This document shows, one piece after another, positions 35,182-48,173 of a DNA stretch of 64,000 bases. Origin of the DNA: Epiperipatus broadwayi (Eukaryota > Onychophora > Udeonychophora > Euonychophora > Peripatidae). The notes below the pieces were generated by a model. The model worked only from the letters and a program-made list of their open reading frames with translations. It did no database searches and was not told the origin of the DNA. The DNA is taken from contig JAQFVV010012404.1 in NCBI GenBank assembly GCA_028023455.1, positions 16,047,000 through 16,110,999 of the forward strand, read 5' to 3'. The first letter of the stretch is position 1; each line of letters begins with the position of its first letter. The translations under genes and the position numbers were made by a program.

Positions 35182-35669
35182 TATATATATATGTTCATGT
35201 AACATTGTAAATTAGTGAGTCAGCTTCATAGTCGATGTAATCATGATTTTTTTTTATTAATTCAATTTGCTTTGTAAATAGTGAGTGCTGAATTATGTAT
35301 CTGTACCATGAATATGGGTTGGAATAATGGATACTTTTAATCAATGATATGGTAGAAATGCATGCTTGACGCATATAATGACATTTTTTATTATGTTAAA
35401 TGAGTTGTAAATTTTATTTGTAATTAATAAAAGTTAATTTGATTTAAAATTTAACTGGTCTCTAGCTTATTAGAATCATTCATCCACTCATCCACATCTG
35501 AGTGCTTATATATATAAATGTGTATGTGTGTAAATTGTATGTATATTTTCAACATGGAATTAATTGTGGCAAATAGAACATTTTAATGTATTATTTTGAC
35601 AAATTAAAATATCATATGATATAAATGACAGTGTGGCACATATTTCCATGGGTATCCATATATATATAT
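35182..35669. other. AT-rich stretch with an LTR-like fragment
   Basis: AATTTAACTGGTCTCTAGC near 35445, preceded by AATAAAAGTT, resembles the 3' portion of the LTRs at 2680 and 7990. It may be a remnant of a related LTR. Nothing else is seen. Confidence 0.3.
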
Positions 35670-36263
35670 TGTAACCTGAGAGAGAGATGAGCGATGGTGG
35701 GGGGGGGGAGGTTAGGTGAAAAAAATGGTGGAAAAGATGAAAATGAAAGAAGAACAAAAGAAAGGAAGAGAAAAAAGAACTGAAGAAGAAATAGAAGATG
35801 ATATGATAGAGGGCGCTAATTGTAACCTTTTAATGAAATGAAAAGATGGGGGTAGGTGATGATGATGATGAAGATAAGATGAAATGGTGAAAATATAAGA
35901 TAAGATGGAGATGAAGATAAGATGAAATGATGTAATTAAGAGAGACAAATTAATTAAGCAGAAGAGAGAAAAGATGAAATGGTGAAAATATTAGACAAAT
36001 GAAGATGAAGATGAAAAACGATGAAATGAAATGGAAATGACAAATAAAATATGAGATAAAAAATGATGATGATGTAAGAAAAAATGGAAGAAGATGGGAA
36101 AGATGAAATGAAATAGACTATCCTATTCTATTAGAGTAATCTATTAGAGATGAAGATAAACTAAGATGCTTATACTACTAGAGAAACTAGACAAAAATTA
36201 TGGAATGGAAATTATAAACTAATCTATAAGAGACTCCTAATGACTTGACTCAGTGGGGTTACA
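35670..36263. mobile_element. Possible solo LTR with TGTAACC / GGTTACA ends
   Basis: A 594-bp segment begins TGTAACCTGAG and ends GGGGTTACA, the short inverted TG...CA type of LTR termini. The first half is purine-rich (GAAGATGAAGATAAGATG repeats), including a G9 run at 35700. It has no ORF. The flanks (TATAT on the left, ATAAA on the right) do not give a clean target duplication, so the call is tentative. Confidence 0.4.
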
Positions 36264-39200
36264 ATAAAAATCAAGGATGAATGATGATCCAGAGATATAC
36301 AATCAGATAGAGACCAAATCTAACACCACTGCAAATAACTATTATGGCATATTAATAACTTAACATAGATAATATAAAAGATAATTTAAGTCATTAGTTA
36401 AATATTATTAGAATCGGCTTACTATCAGATCCTACACTTTGAATAACACAAATTATACTTTGTTTGGATGGATTATCTCTCTAAATTATAACTAACAAGG
36501 CAACAAGAATAAACAATCTCAGGGGTTTTAAAACTAAACTCTTGTGCAAGATAACAGTTTAAGGTTCCTACTAAATAATTGCTGGGATTAATAAACAAGT
36601 GAGTGATATCTTGGCTGACCATAAGACAACTATCTTATGTTCAAACAAAGCATAATAATTTAAAAAACAAATCAATTAAATTTTTTATTATTTAATCTAA
36701 ATTTAAACAATTATGGCCTATTACCTAAGACATCACTCAAGAAGGAAAAGGACAGGGGAACTTTTTATGTTTTTCCCCATACTCACAGACAACCTACTAA
36801 GGACCTTGAATACAGATGGATTATAATTTTTTAAATATATAAGATAATGTGCAGCTTTAAAAATAAATAGTAAATACTCTTCTGAATCACTAATACTCTT
36901 CATCTTATTGTATAATTTTCAGTCTGAGAAGATATAATAATAATTTTTTAAAAAAAATCAACTTTAAAATGAGCATTCTATTAAATATCTGTAATTATGT
37001 GATTATCTGTTACTGCGATTCAGTCTGAGAATCATCTAGATTAGCATGGTTTTAAATAATTTAAATCAGTATGAAAATATATTTTATATACTTTATGAAA
37101 TTTTTATGAACCTTTGGAACTCAAGACAATATTGCATATAAAAGTAAAACAAACAGAAACTAAACTTTTAAATAATAAAAAATTTGGTTTATTAATAACA
37201 ATAAAGACTAAAAAAAATATTTACAAACAAAAATTATTACTGGAACAAACATTGCCAAGATAGCGCTGGAATCTTTTAAAACATTTTAACTCTCAAACTT
37301 TGTTTTGACTTACAAAATTATAACATTTTATTATCTGACTAAAGTTACTGAGTATTCCTTTTTAACTCTTTTTTTAAACTGCTTATTTTAATAAACACAC
37401 AATAAATACAAGAGTAAGCAGAGGCTATTTGATATTAAACTCTAATCTCTTTAGATAATTAAGATTCTAAATCTTTTAAACTTTAATTACAATGGCATGA
37501 GTTTAACAAACATAATTCTATTTTAATTGGCATATTTAATAATACTGTGGTGTCATTTAACAACCAAAATGACACACTAATAGGTTTACATTTACTATCC
37601 TAAGCTAAGCAAACACTAAGCTGGGACTAGCATATACAGCATATATTTTAAATTATCATTAGTTATACTAACACTATTAATATTATAGCTAGTAATGCAT
37701 TTAAGTAAATTTTTAGCTAACTTTAAATTTAATTAGATGCATGGGCCACTCATATTTTCAAAATTCTTTCCACATAAAATTATTAAACCAAATATTTAAA
37801 ACTGAAATTTAAAAGAGTTACAATTTCAGTGGCAAAAACTCTGGATGAACATATTAAACTACTTAGTATGTGTGAATTGCCTCTTATGACTACATGCATA
37901 ATCTACATACTTAAAAATACTTATAAATTATTGTTGGTTGGTTTGTGGATGATAAAACTATTATAACAGCACAATTCAGACATTGATATACCTTTAAGCA
38001 TTAAAAATAGCTAACTACAACCTGAAGAAGCAAAGCTCCCCAATTAAACATATCTTATCATTACATATCTAAAACAAATGCAACATCACCTACTATGGTG
38101 GAACTAACATTAATACATCATGAATGATAGACCAAAATAAATACATATGTGCTCCACAGAGCTGAACAACTTCCTAAGAATGTGATGGCTTCCAAAAATA
38201 CCTATTTTTGAGGCAGAAAATAGGATGCCTGGACCTTGTCTCAGCACATCAGGAACAGAAAAGATGCACCAGAAAAATGGGATCCTCTTCATGGAATCTA
38301 AGCACTTTAAAATATGTGATTATAATGACTAAAAATACAAATATCTGATATACTATAATCCTCAATGGAAATGAGCACTATCACCTCATGGAAAAGCAAT
38401 ACAATAAGGATGGAGAAACTTGTCAACTCCATTAAGCAAACTAATAATAATTAACAAAGCCTTGCTCTATGAGGCTAACAAATACTAAACTAATAACAAG
38501 ATATAAACATCACTTGAACTGACTAAGTCATCAATAAGAATTTTAAAATATAATGAGTATAATCAATGTCAGAACCAACAATGCAAACTTTGTCAACTGA
38601 CTAATATAAGAATTATTTAAAATTAAATGCATGTAAAATTCTAGGCAAAGGTACAATGCACACATATAAAATATTAAATATTAAAATATAGTGGCTAGTG
38701 GACATTTAAAAGATTGCGAATTAAGTGTGAGAAAATTTATTCTCAATGTGTATATAAAAATATTTGTGGTTATTATTAATGTAGCATTTATAAAACAAAT
38801 AAATGGAAAACACTCTGATAAACCTCTTTGGCTGATTTATAAATAAAACTGAGTGAAATACCACATTTAAATAATTTAAGAATGAGATATTAAAATCTCC
38901 ATGAATACAAAATGATTTAAATATACATTAACTTGTGAAACACCTATCAATTATAATAATACCAATATGACCTGAGAATGGTAGAATATCTATCTACTCA
39001 TACTAATAAACCCAATAAGACTAAAATTATAACATTAATTTAACTGGCATATTTATATTAAACAGTATTACACATATTAAAACAATATATATAGCATAAA
39101 TATTTTCTGGTTTCTTTTTTTTTTAAACTAATAAAACATGCAAAATAAAAATACAATTACTTTAGTTCATAGTTTCAGCTTCTTCCATACTGGCTTTTCA

Positions 39201-41310
39201 ATTCAAAACATATAATTTATTGGATATGATATATCTGACAGCACAAAGCTTCTGGTCAAAACATTTAATTTAGATATGGCAAGGTTTCCAAAATGAACAT
39301 ATTCAAGAGTTCTTTAAAATTAATGTATTTTCTTCCTTTAAAGATATTTAGATAATAAAACATAATACTAAAAATAATAAGGATAATCTGGAAATAGAAT
39401 GGTAAGTAAAACAAATTATTCAGCTGAGAATATCATTAGGGATCCTGGGTTTACTTGTACAATAATGCAGCTTTATTTTAGTTCCATTTTTTTTTCTAAA
39501 AGAAAACACATTTTTAAACAGTTTTACTCTTTTAAAATTATTTTTGCATACATTTTAAAAGCTTCCAAATAATTTCTCTTTAACTCTTCTTAACATAAGA
39601 GTAGAAACATTTTGCAAGTAGAAAATTTCATCTGTTTAAGGAGCTACGAATAATTGTCACAAACTTAAGTATAGATATAAGCAAATATAACAGTTCATTA
39701 TACTATACTATACATATGACAAATAAAAAGTTCATCCTTAATAATTACAGTTTATAACATTATGTCCAACTGTTTTAGAAGTAGATAATTAATATAATGA
39801 ATAATATATTTTTAGTTGAACATTAGGCAAAATTAATCTACTATAGGTACTTGAAGTCAATCATAAACAGACTTAAACAAGGATATTAAAGCTTTTCAAT
39901 TATTATAAAGTTACTACAAATGTTTTTCAATTTTTCTCATTTTAAATTTTGTCTATTTAAATAATAACTAAGTAATTCTCGACAACAAATTCTGGTCCAG
40001 CAACAGTTATCTAGTCATAAATACATTAATTGTCTATATCTTAAATTCATTTTATGGAAGATATGTTATGCAGTTAGAAGATAAGATAACAGATATAAAA
40101 TTTCCTTTAAACAGTTTTACTATAGCTTTTAAGAGTATTAAATGAAAGTCAATGCCAAGAAATATAGGTTACCTTTTAGCAGTTGCACATCATAATTTTA
40201 GAATAATTAAATATAATTTAACATACTTCTCTTTAAAAAAAAAAAAAAACTTAAAAAAAAATTACAACTTGTTTTAAGAGAAGAAAAATTTGAGGAAAAG
40301 TCAAGATTCAATAACACACACACACAAAATACAATAAAACATTCTATTTATAACAATATTAATTCTGTCCCCTCCCCAAAATTTGATGTCAATTTCTTTT
40401 AATCAACCAATAAAGATAATTTATTCCATTTTAACAGTAATTTAAAAAAAAAAATCAGCTGGAAAATTAATCGATTGACAACTGACATTATTTTGATCCA
40501 TTTATTTGGAAAAGCACATGGTTTAATGACTCTAAATTAAAAGTTAATTATTAGCTTTTATGTAATATAAAAAAATATTATATCCCAAAATAAAAATAGA
40601 AATACAAATATAAAAATCAAAGTAATTTTCATTTATCAATAGACCTTTTAAATATTTAATTATAATGATTTTATTCATTTATTTTTTTTAATCAATATTG
40701 TAGTTAAATTATTATTTATTCATTTACTTCATACATCTTCATACATGAATACACACTTACACAGGGATGACCTTTAACCTGACCTCCACTAATTAATTAT
40801 AACTTTTTAATAACTACAAATAAAAATATTAGTGAATACAATATTTAGAAATATCTTTTAACAGGTTAAGGCTAATTTACTTTAAAGATTAATTATTATT
40901 TAACTGCTTTAAAAAAAACTAAAGATTAATTATAAATCAATTTTACATTATTTATTTTATTTATAATATTAACTCAATTATTAGTTATAAACTAGAAATA
41001 AATAAAACAGAAGTTATTTTTTGATATACTTAACATTATTTACTATTATTTTAAATACTAACCCAAATATTTACAATGAATAAATGCTATCTTATATTTC
41101 CTGCAAAACTAATTATAATTATGTTACTTACTTTGCACATATAATTATACAAAATTTATGAAATATCACTACATTACCCATTATTATGATATCATATTCA
41201 TTAACTAATTTTTTCTTTTTTATCATTATTTTTTTAAAAACGATAATTGCATTAAATGGTTGAGCTAAGATAAATTCTGGCAGCTGTTGGAGCCAAATAA
41301 AGTTTCACTT
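36264..41310. other. Intron sequence, no feature seen
   Basis: About 5 kb of AT-rich intronic DNA without ORFs, exon candidates or repeats I could match. Homopolymer A and T runs are common. Confidence 0.55.
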
Positions 41311-41329
41311 ATGTACAATATATATATAT

Positions 41330-42850
41330 GAAGTCACTATTTATGTATCATTAAAATGTGATAGCTTAGTTTTTATTATTATATGACAATTCAAATATGT
41401 TCATTCTATATTATATAGCAGTGTTTTTCAACCCTTGGTCCATGGCCCAGCACTGGGCCATGGAACTTTTCTGCAGGTCCGCATGCTAGACAGGCAGTAA
41501 AAAGTTTGTAATAATAAATAAGAGTTTAAACTTTTAATTAATATAGCCAATTTTTATTTATTTTTTCATCTCATTTTTGTGCAATTAAAAAAAAAAGAAA
41601 ACAGAATGAAAACAAAATCTAATCAATCATTCATAAATTAATTTGTTTTTCTAGTTATCACAGATGTTTATGGGGGTAGAATTAAATTTTTTATTACTTC
41701 TTTAAAAAAATTTAAAAAAAAAGTTTTTTATTATATAAACTCCATATATATATATATAAAACTTTATCTTATATATTTAACATTGTTGTTTTGATCAGTT
41801 ATAACAATTATGCTTATCTTTAAGATAATTTATCTATAGACTTCTGCCGGTCTGCAAAATGTTATCCTTATTTTTGCTGGTCTGCGGAACCTTATCCTTA
41901 TTTTTACCGGTCCACAGGTGTGAAAAGGTTGAAGACTACTGTTATATAGGAATGTCTGTGTTCTGGTATATAGGGTTTTTTATTAAACATATTGAGACAT
42001 ATATGTAATTTACAATGTAATAATGGATTTCTTTTTAGTATTAATCAAAATCAGAAGGCTTAAGTTATATGTATAGCCATATTCTATAGATCTTGCTTTA
42101 ATTTTATTGTTATTAATAAATGTATATTTCATTGTTTAAATTATTCTAGTGAATTTATTTAATCCTAAAATATAACAAATTATTATATGTTGCATTATAT
42201 CTCTTGTTCACAGTAACAGTTATAGAGCTTTTGCTCTCTGAGTTGGATTTGTCCATAATGGTCAGTTATTTAAATGGGGTTTAAATTTATTGTTTTTGCA
42301 CATACAGTTGATGATGATCATGATTGATGCAAAGAGGCAATCTTTTAAAATCCAAGCACTATATTTTATTTCAATTATTTATTTAGAAATTAAGTTTATG
42401 GTTGGCCAGTATTTTAATTGTACTATGTGGCCAGAGCATTGATAATGATCAGCATGTTTTATTATCCCAGCATTATTTTTTGTTATATTCCTATAGATTA
42501 ACACTTAGGTTTGTGTGTGCAAATTATTGGCTAAATAATCTGCCCCAAGCTGGCAAGGGCTAAATAATAAGCCATATTTATAGTTAACCCATTTTAGCTG
42601 TTGATTAATTTTTATTGTTGATCATTCATGATGATGAATGATTAGTGCACTTTGTGTAGTGCTGATATAGTGCTTATAGTTAGGCCTGAGCTGAACTTAT
42701 TATTAGTTTTTCTGTTTTCTCAAGTTCATGCTTTTCATATTCAGTATCATTCCTCATGCTCATTATATTATTTGCATATTTGATATTATGTCATTGACAG
42801 AGGATTGATGATCACCCCAAAATCATACCAATTCTCTGTACCATTACAAT
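41330..42850 (+). repeat. 1.5-kb dispersed repeat, copy B (interrupted)
   Basis: Diverged second copy of 33640-35181 in the same orientation. It is split by the hAT MITE at 41419-41941 and resumes directly after the 8-bp target duplication. It ends CCATTACAATAC, parallel to CCGTTACAATAT in copy A. Confidence 0.7.
41419..41941. mobile_element. hAT-type MITE with 8-bp target duplication
   Basis: Termini are CAGTGTTTTTCAACC on the left and GGTTGAAGACTACTG on the right, imperfect inverted repeats with the CAG-TG start typical of hAT elements. TTATATAG occurs on both sides (41411-41418 and 41942-41949), giving the 8-bp duplication that hAT transposases make. Subterminal GGTCCATGGCCCAGCACTGG and CCGGTCCACAGG blocks resemble each other. 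There is no transposase in 523 bp. It sits inside repeat copy B, so it inserted later than that repeat. Confidence 0.93.
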
Positions 42851-43183
42851 ACATGTATAATTACTTTAATAATTTTTAATGAAAGCAATTGTTTAAAATA
42901 TTTTAATATGTGGAAATTTATAATCACTTAAAGGACATAGTATAAAAGTTAATCTTTAATTTGCATCAAAAGTTTATCCACTAACACATTTTTAAAATAA
43001 ACACTTTTCTCTTTATACGCAGATACTCCTCAAATCTTTGGTTTAAAAAAAGGTATTGTTAGACCTAGCAATCAGAAATATTTGAATGTATATGTAATAT
43101 TGAATAAATTGATTAATACATTTTTTATCATTGAAAATTACATATTGTATACATATTCATGTATTACATATATAATCACATAC
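42851..43183. other. Intron sequence next to the distal-His exon
   Basis: AT-rich and non-coding. Its right border is the GTATGTG donor of the exon ending at 43184. Confidence 0.6.
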
Positions 43184-43357
43184 CTGTTGATAAAGGTGTA
43201 AATGTGAGGTCATGATCAGTAAACTGTCCAAACTGCATTAACAAATGAGTATAACGTTTGTGAGGATTGGATAAATTTTGGTGAACAGTTGTACTTATCA
43301 AGCGAGGAGAAGGAAGATGGATACCACTTTTACAATATTGGCGAGGCTCATTAATCT
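43184..43357 (-). CDS. Haem peroxidase, distal-His exon
   Basis: This 174-bp exon lies between a TTTTCAG acceptor and a GTATGTG donor. It encodes INEPRQYCKSG, then LPSPRLISTTVHQN and LLMQFGQFTDHDLTFTP. In myeloperoxidase-type enzymes the matching block is M-Q-x-G-Q-x-x-D-H-D: Gln contacts halide, the first Asp can form an ester bond to haem, His is the distal catalytic base, and the second Asp binds calcium. All four are present here. LPSPRLIS matches the L-P-x-x-R-x-(V/I)-S lead-in. The phase fits both neighbours. The downstream intron to 26273 is about 16.9 kb and full of insertions. Confidence 0.95.
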
Positions 43358-44351
43358 CTGAAAATATAGATTCTTCATTTTAATTTTACAATATTTTGTA
43401 TGAAATTATGATTAGAAAGTTTATAATAATAATGTAAACTAATGAAGAATTTTATTGATTTATAGTTATCGGACTATTATTTGAATAATGATGTTCGTTT
43501 TCTATATGAAACACAATTGTGTAACATACAGACAATGTTTTCAGTAAATAATTCTTAAACGCTCTGAAAAATAATAATATTCACTTTTTAGGTATTTTCT
43601 AAAAATGGCTAAAAAAGCTTGATAATAATTTAATCATGTTTATGCTAATGCTTAATGCATACCTTAACATCATGTTATTCAAACACATATTTAAATGTTC
43701 TGGCCATACAACATGAAATGGTATCATTTTTAAATAATTGCTATCTAAAAAATATTATCATTATGGTATGAATCTGGTCATTTATATTTAAGTAGTTGAC
43801 ATTTATACAGAATAAAAATTGGATCAAGGAATACATTCTCATTTTGAAAGAAGAGAATCCAACTGATAAATTTCTAATAGTCATTGACATACAATCTTTT
43901 GCAGCAATAGGGGAAAATGTAAATTATGATTTATATAGCATTTAATATGCATCCTGTCATCCATTGATTGATTTGTATGTTCAAGATACCATTATTTCTA
44001 CATCATGTCATTTTTACAGACTCACGAAAAGATAACAGTTGCTTTGAAATAGCAACTCAGTGGTGAATTTTCCATTTACAAAGTTTTTGATGGATTATTT
44101 GAATAAACACTGCAATGCTTAGATACATGTTCACCTCTGAAAGGATTTGTTCAAATATAATTTAGTGTTTTTTAATTTTTTTTATATAATATTTTACACT
44201 GATTTTTAACTACAGGTTTCATTTTACATGTTTAGTGAATATAGTCATTATTCTTAAGACTATCAATCATGAAATATTAAACAATCTATAAGTTTTGAAC
44301 ATTTAATACTGTTTCATGTAAATAAGTATTAACATTATTTATTTTAAACTT
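43358..44351. other. Intron between distal-His and N-terminal exons, plain part
   Basis: AT-rich. No repeat or exon is seen before the palindrome begins near 44352. Confidence 0.5.
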
Positions 44352-45560
44352 AAATTATCAACAATCTCAACCTATAGTCAAGGCAACCTCCTTTAATAAT
44401 AAAGGTAGTTTAACCCTTTATCTATTGGTCTTATATATTTTTATAGATACTAAAGATTGCAACTTGACCAAGGAGTGTGAGATTAATAATGCCAGCCTCA
44501 TTAATCAGGCAAATATAATCTATTCTGAAAGAAAACTAATAAATAGTCAATTATAACTTCCAGGTTCTGAAAGAAGACTAATAAATAGTCATTTCTTGAA
44601 GATTTGTGATGATAATTTTAGTTGTATTTATATATGGACTATTTTTATCCTCTAATATAAATATTGAATGTCTTTAAAAAAAGTAACTTTATTTAAATAT
44701 TCCACATGCATTCAACTGTTAGTAATAGCATACAGGTTAGTATATGCACAATGTTTTGAGGAATATTATTCTCCCCTTTTCTTCAGGTGTTGCTGGCTTT
44801 GCCAGTGACAGTACTATCATGGGAATGAAACCTGGACCCTTAGATTCTTGAATATTGAATTTTAAGGATGGCTCAGTTAGTTAGAGCATTATCTTAAAAT
44901 TCAATAACAAGAATCTAAGGGTCCAGGTTCAATTCCCATGCTAGTGCTGTCACTGGTCAAGCCAGCAACACCTGAAGACAAGGAGAAAATAATACCTCTC
45001 AAATTTTTTTGTCTATACTAATCTGTGTCCTATGTTCAATTTTTCTAAAGACATTCAATAGTTGCATTAGGTGATGGAAATAGTCAAATATATAAATACG
45101 ACTAATAAATAATCATTTTTAACTTCCAAATTACATATAAAGTATATGTTTATTAAGACAATAAAGCCAATTACTCAATGATTTAATAGGTTTATAAATG
45201 TAGATGATAACAATAAACTCTTAAACTATCAACAATATCAATCTGTGTAAATATATACTTTATATGGATTTTGGAAGTTAAAAATGACTATTTATTAGTC
45301 TACTTTCAGAATCTGGAAATTATAATTAACTATTTATTAGTCTGCCTTTAGAACAGCTTATATTTGTTTGATTAATTATGTTTGTTTAAACTTCTTTATA
45401 TTATTAATCTCATACTCCTTTATCAAACTGCAATCTTTAGTCTCTCTCTCTCTCTATATATATATATATAAGATCATAGATAAAGGTGGTAGTATCTTTA
45501 TTATTAAAGGAGGTTGCCTTGACTACAGGTTGAGATTGTTCATAGCTTAAGGATTGACTG
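44352..45560. repeat. Nested palindrome of about 1.2 kb
   Basis: Inverted pairs, from outside in: 44360-44505 with 45405-45545 (for example AAGGCAACCTCCTTTAATAA and its reverse complement); 44527-44620 with 45270-45357 (GACTAATAAATAGTCA); 44640-44760 with about 44985-45090 (TGAATGTCTTT); and the core 44781-44866 with 44893-44977. A separate smaller inverted pair is at 45100-45150 and 45243-45300. Arms differ by substitutions and small indels. The block TATAA...TGTCTTTA-GAAAA recurs as a simple hairpin at 52826-52930, so part of it is a dispersed family. It lies in the peroxidase intron and does not contain an exon. Confidence 0.85.
44866..44938 (+). repeat. tRNA-Lys-like SINE head at the palindrome centre
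   Basis: GGATGGCTCAGTTAGTTAGAGCA (A-box half; contains GGCTCAG and GTTAGAGCA) and CTAAGGGTCCAGGTTCAATTCCC (B box GGTTCAATTCC) match the layout of a tRNA-Lys gene. The anticodon region is altered and the acceptor end is missing, so it is SINE-type and not a tRNA gene. The B-box half is also present in inverted form at 44820-44850, whereas the A-box half exists only once and forms the loop. Confidence 0.65.
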
Positions 45561-46647
45561 TTATCATCTACATTTATAAAACTATTAAAGTCTTGAATAA
45601 TTAGTTTTATTGTCTTCTTTTAAACTTAGATGAGTTTAATTTAATATATTTCATGGATATAAAACTCATCTTAACTTCCTTATAAATGCTTTTTTTAAAG
45701 TCATTTATTCATGATTCTCTCTAGTAAAGAACAAAAAATATTACATTTATATTTCGTTTTGAAATATGATATCAAAATAAAATGTTAAAGTGAGATATGG
45801 TTCATGTGTTCTATTTCAAGTGCCAGAAACTACAGCTGCAATATATAAAGCTAGATAATTATGTAATGAATTATAATAGGAGTAGATCTTTATATATCAG
45901 ATGATGAAAAAAATTGTTTTCAGAGTGATTTCAAAAATGGAAGTTACTCAGTCAACAAAGATTCAGCTTAATTTAAGATTATTTTTCAACAATATAAGTG
46001 ACATCTGGACTGAAAAGCAGTCATTTTCTTTTTGAGAACCTCACTAGTTGTAGACAACATCTCTAAAATTTCTACATTATTTCCATAACAGTCTTCACCA
46101 GCTCTTATGTTGTAGATTTCTGGGCTTGATTCGTTCACTCAGAATTATAAAATTTATATAAATGTTTTGATATAAGGAGATGAAGTTTGGAAAATCCAGA
46201 CAGTCTTTACAAGTTTTCAGTGCATATAGGACCTAAACAGATTTAAAATTTTAAGTAGCCATTTTGTTTTCATCTATATGATGTCAGGGTGAACTTACAG
46301 GTAGCCAAATGCTTTTTCCAGGCATCTGTTTTCTTCTCATAATTCTAGGAGAAAGATGGACAATAACAAATAAACAGAAACCCTTAACGATTCATTCAGG
46401 CAAAAGCTATCAAGTCTAGATCCATGATACAAAAGATGAAAAAATAAATGCTTTATTATTAGACTAAAAAAATAAACATTTATTATATATGTTTCATCTT
46501 ACTCTTTTCATACATAAATGTATGATACAATAAAAAACAAAATATTCATTTAAATAAAATAATCAATGTAAGATGTTTGAGATTTAATTTTTTTTATAAA
46601 TGTGAATTTGTGAAATTATTTTATTGTCATTAATAATTAATACTTAC
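45561..46647. other. Intron sequence
   Basis: AT-rich and non-coding, up to the GTAAGTA donor of the exon ending at 46648. A less AT-rich stretch at 46000-46330 shows no family motif on either strand. Confidence 0.5.
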
Positions 46648-46889
46648 TGTCATCATAATCAGGATACAATAGTCTATTGAAAATGCGATTACTCTTAGAC
46701 CATTCAGGGTTTTTAAGATTGTTACACCAGCCAGTAATTGTTCTATATTTACTTTTGATATCGCAAGGTGTATATATTTCATCGCATTCAGATTTCAGAG
46801 GTAAAGAAAGAACTTCGCTTAAGTCAATCGAACGAAGTTTCTTGTTTAAAAGAGTTATGTAACTGTCTGATCTGAATGAATTGTAAGTT
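46648..46889 (-). CDS. Haem peroxidase, C-N-N-L / Y-D-D exon
   Basis: This 242-bp exon lies between a TTATTTAG acceptor and a GTAAGTA donor. It encodes an N-terminal variable part (ETYNSFRSDSYITLLNKKLR), then CDEIYTPCDIKSKYRTITGW, CNNLKNPEWSKSNRIFNRLL and YPDYDD. The last parts match the start of the animal peroxidase domain: Y-R-T-x-x-G-x-C-N-N-L-x-N-P-x-W-G, then F-x-R-L-L-x-P-x-Y-D-D. The Gly that normally precedes Cys with Ser is here Gly-Trp-Cys. The frame is open throughout, and the leftover base A joins AG of the next exon to give Lys. Confidence 0.94.
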
Positions 46890-47160
46890 CTAAATAAATA
46901 TAAAATAATAGATTATTAGTTAAACAGAAATTTTAGAATAATTTTAAAATATATAATAACTACTTTCATTTATAGATACAAGCAACGCACATAGGTACAT
47001 ATATATGTTACCACAATGATAGACTTTATTGTTGCTTTAAAAATACACAGTTCTATAAATTTTTTTTAGTTTTATCTTAGCTAAGGCAACAGTTTAATAC
47101 CTTATCTAATCATTAAATTTTTAAGTTCCCCATGTTAAAACAGCACATGATCACTATTTC
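46890..47160. other. Intron sequence
   Basis: AT-rich. Nothing is seen before the foldback copy. Confidence 0.5.
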
Positions 47161-47175
47161 TTATGCTAGCACATT

Positions 47176-47436
47176 ACTGTTATTAAAACAGGCAAAACTC
47201 TCCATATAGTAGTGCCAATCAGTGCCAACCAGAGTAATCAATGGATGCCAGAAGGTGCAGTGCTCTCAGATCCAAAACTCCTCACCAATGAAGGCCACAA
47301 GCCAGAAATTAGTCTGGAGATATTGGATGAGTAGGCACTAGATAGGGATTTTATGCACAAGCCTTCTGGCATCCATTGATTACTCTGGTTGGCACTGAGT
47401 GGCACTATTATATGGAAAGTTTTGCCTGTTTTAATC
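47176..47436 (+). mobile_element. Foldback repeat family, copy 4 (single hairpin)
   Basis: Arms 47176-47256 and 47360-47436 are inverted copies (TTAAAACAGGCAAAACTCTC and its mate; ATCAATGGATGCCAGAAGG). The roughly 100-bp loop carries the hammerhead-like core and GTAGGCACTAGAT. This shows that the family can exist as a compact stand-alone foldback unit, unlike the 15.3-16.4 kb cluster. It lies in the peroxidase intron between exons 48174 and 46889. Confidence 0.85.
47280..47319 (+). ncRNA. Hammerhead-ribozyme-like core, copy 4
   Basis: CCTCA, CCAATGA (two changes from CTGATGA), AGGC-CACAA-GCCA, GAAAT, TAGTC (GTC is the canonical cleavage triplet) and TGGAG. It is decayed in the core but preserves the triplet that copies 1 to 3 have lost. 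Confidence 0.5.
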
Positions 47437-48173
47437 ATATTAAAACAGTTATGACGTTATTAATAAGTAAACAAAAACACAAAACTAAATAAAACATCAA
47501 ATTTTACAATCCCATCTCAATATTTTAATATATATATATCTATATGTAATTTATTATAAAAGTCAGGTTTTATAAACATGAGATGTGATTCAAATAAGAT
47601 TTGATACTTTTTCAGTTTTATATACAGAAAAAAGTTATTTAATTGTGAGTCTTATCAACTCAGATAGTCATTCAATACTGATGGGTAAATGAATATCTAA
47701 CTATTCTTTGCTAAAAAAAAACCCAATTCAAAAAAACCTACAATATTTAACATCTGATAATTAGAAAGCTTGATGAATAAAGCTTATTCAATATTTTTGG
47801 TTGGATAAAGGAAGAGAGATATTGGAATGGCATTTACAATGCATTAATTCTTATTTAAAGAGTTTAAAATTTATTTTATTTTATTCTCTAGTTAAAAATA
47901 ACTTAGAAATCTATTTACCAATAGATAAATAGACAGCTTGCTTAATAGGCTACTAGTAAATTATCTGAAAATAAACTATTATGCTTATTTATAACCTGAA
48001 AATATTTCAAGTTTTGCTTATCCAGATTTAAATTTCAGGTTATTATTTTATATATATTAAAATCTTTATTTAAATACCTTTAAAATAAGCATTTTTACAA
48101 TTTATATATATATTTATAAATTTATTTACTTATAGGTTTATAATATATATGGTACATAAAAAAATTTACTTAC
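47437..48173. other. Intron sequence
   Basis: AT-rich and non-coding, up to the GTAAGTAAA donor. Confidence 0.5.

Noticed and set aside
35670-36263. Confident solo LTR
   Set aside because: Ends fit, but no target duplication and no second copy in the window, so it is kept only as a tentative call.
44866-44938. Functional tRNA-Lys gene
   Set aside because: Anticodon arm is corrupted, the 3' acceptor strand is missing, and half of it is duplicated in inverted form; a SINE head fits better.
47238-47438. 66-codon minus-strand ORF
   Set aside because: Runs through the arms and loop of the foldback repeat; other copies do not keep the frame.
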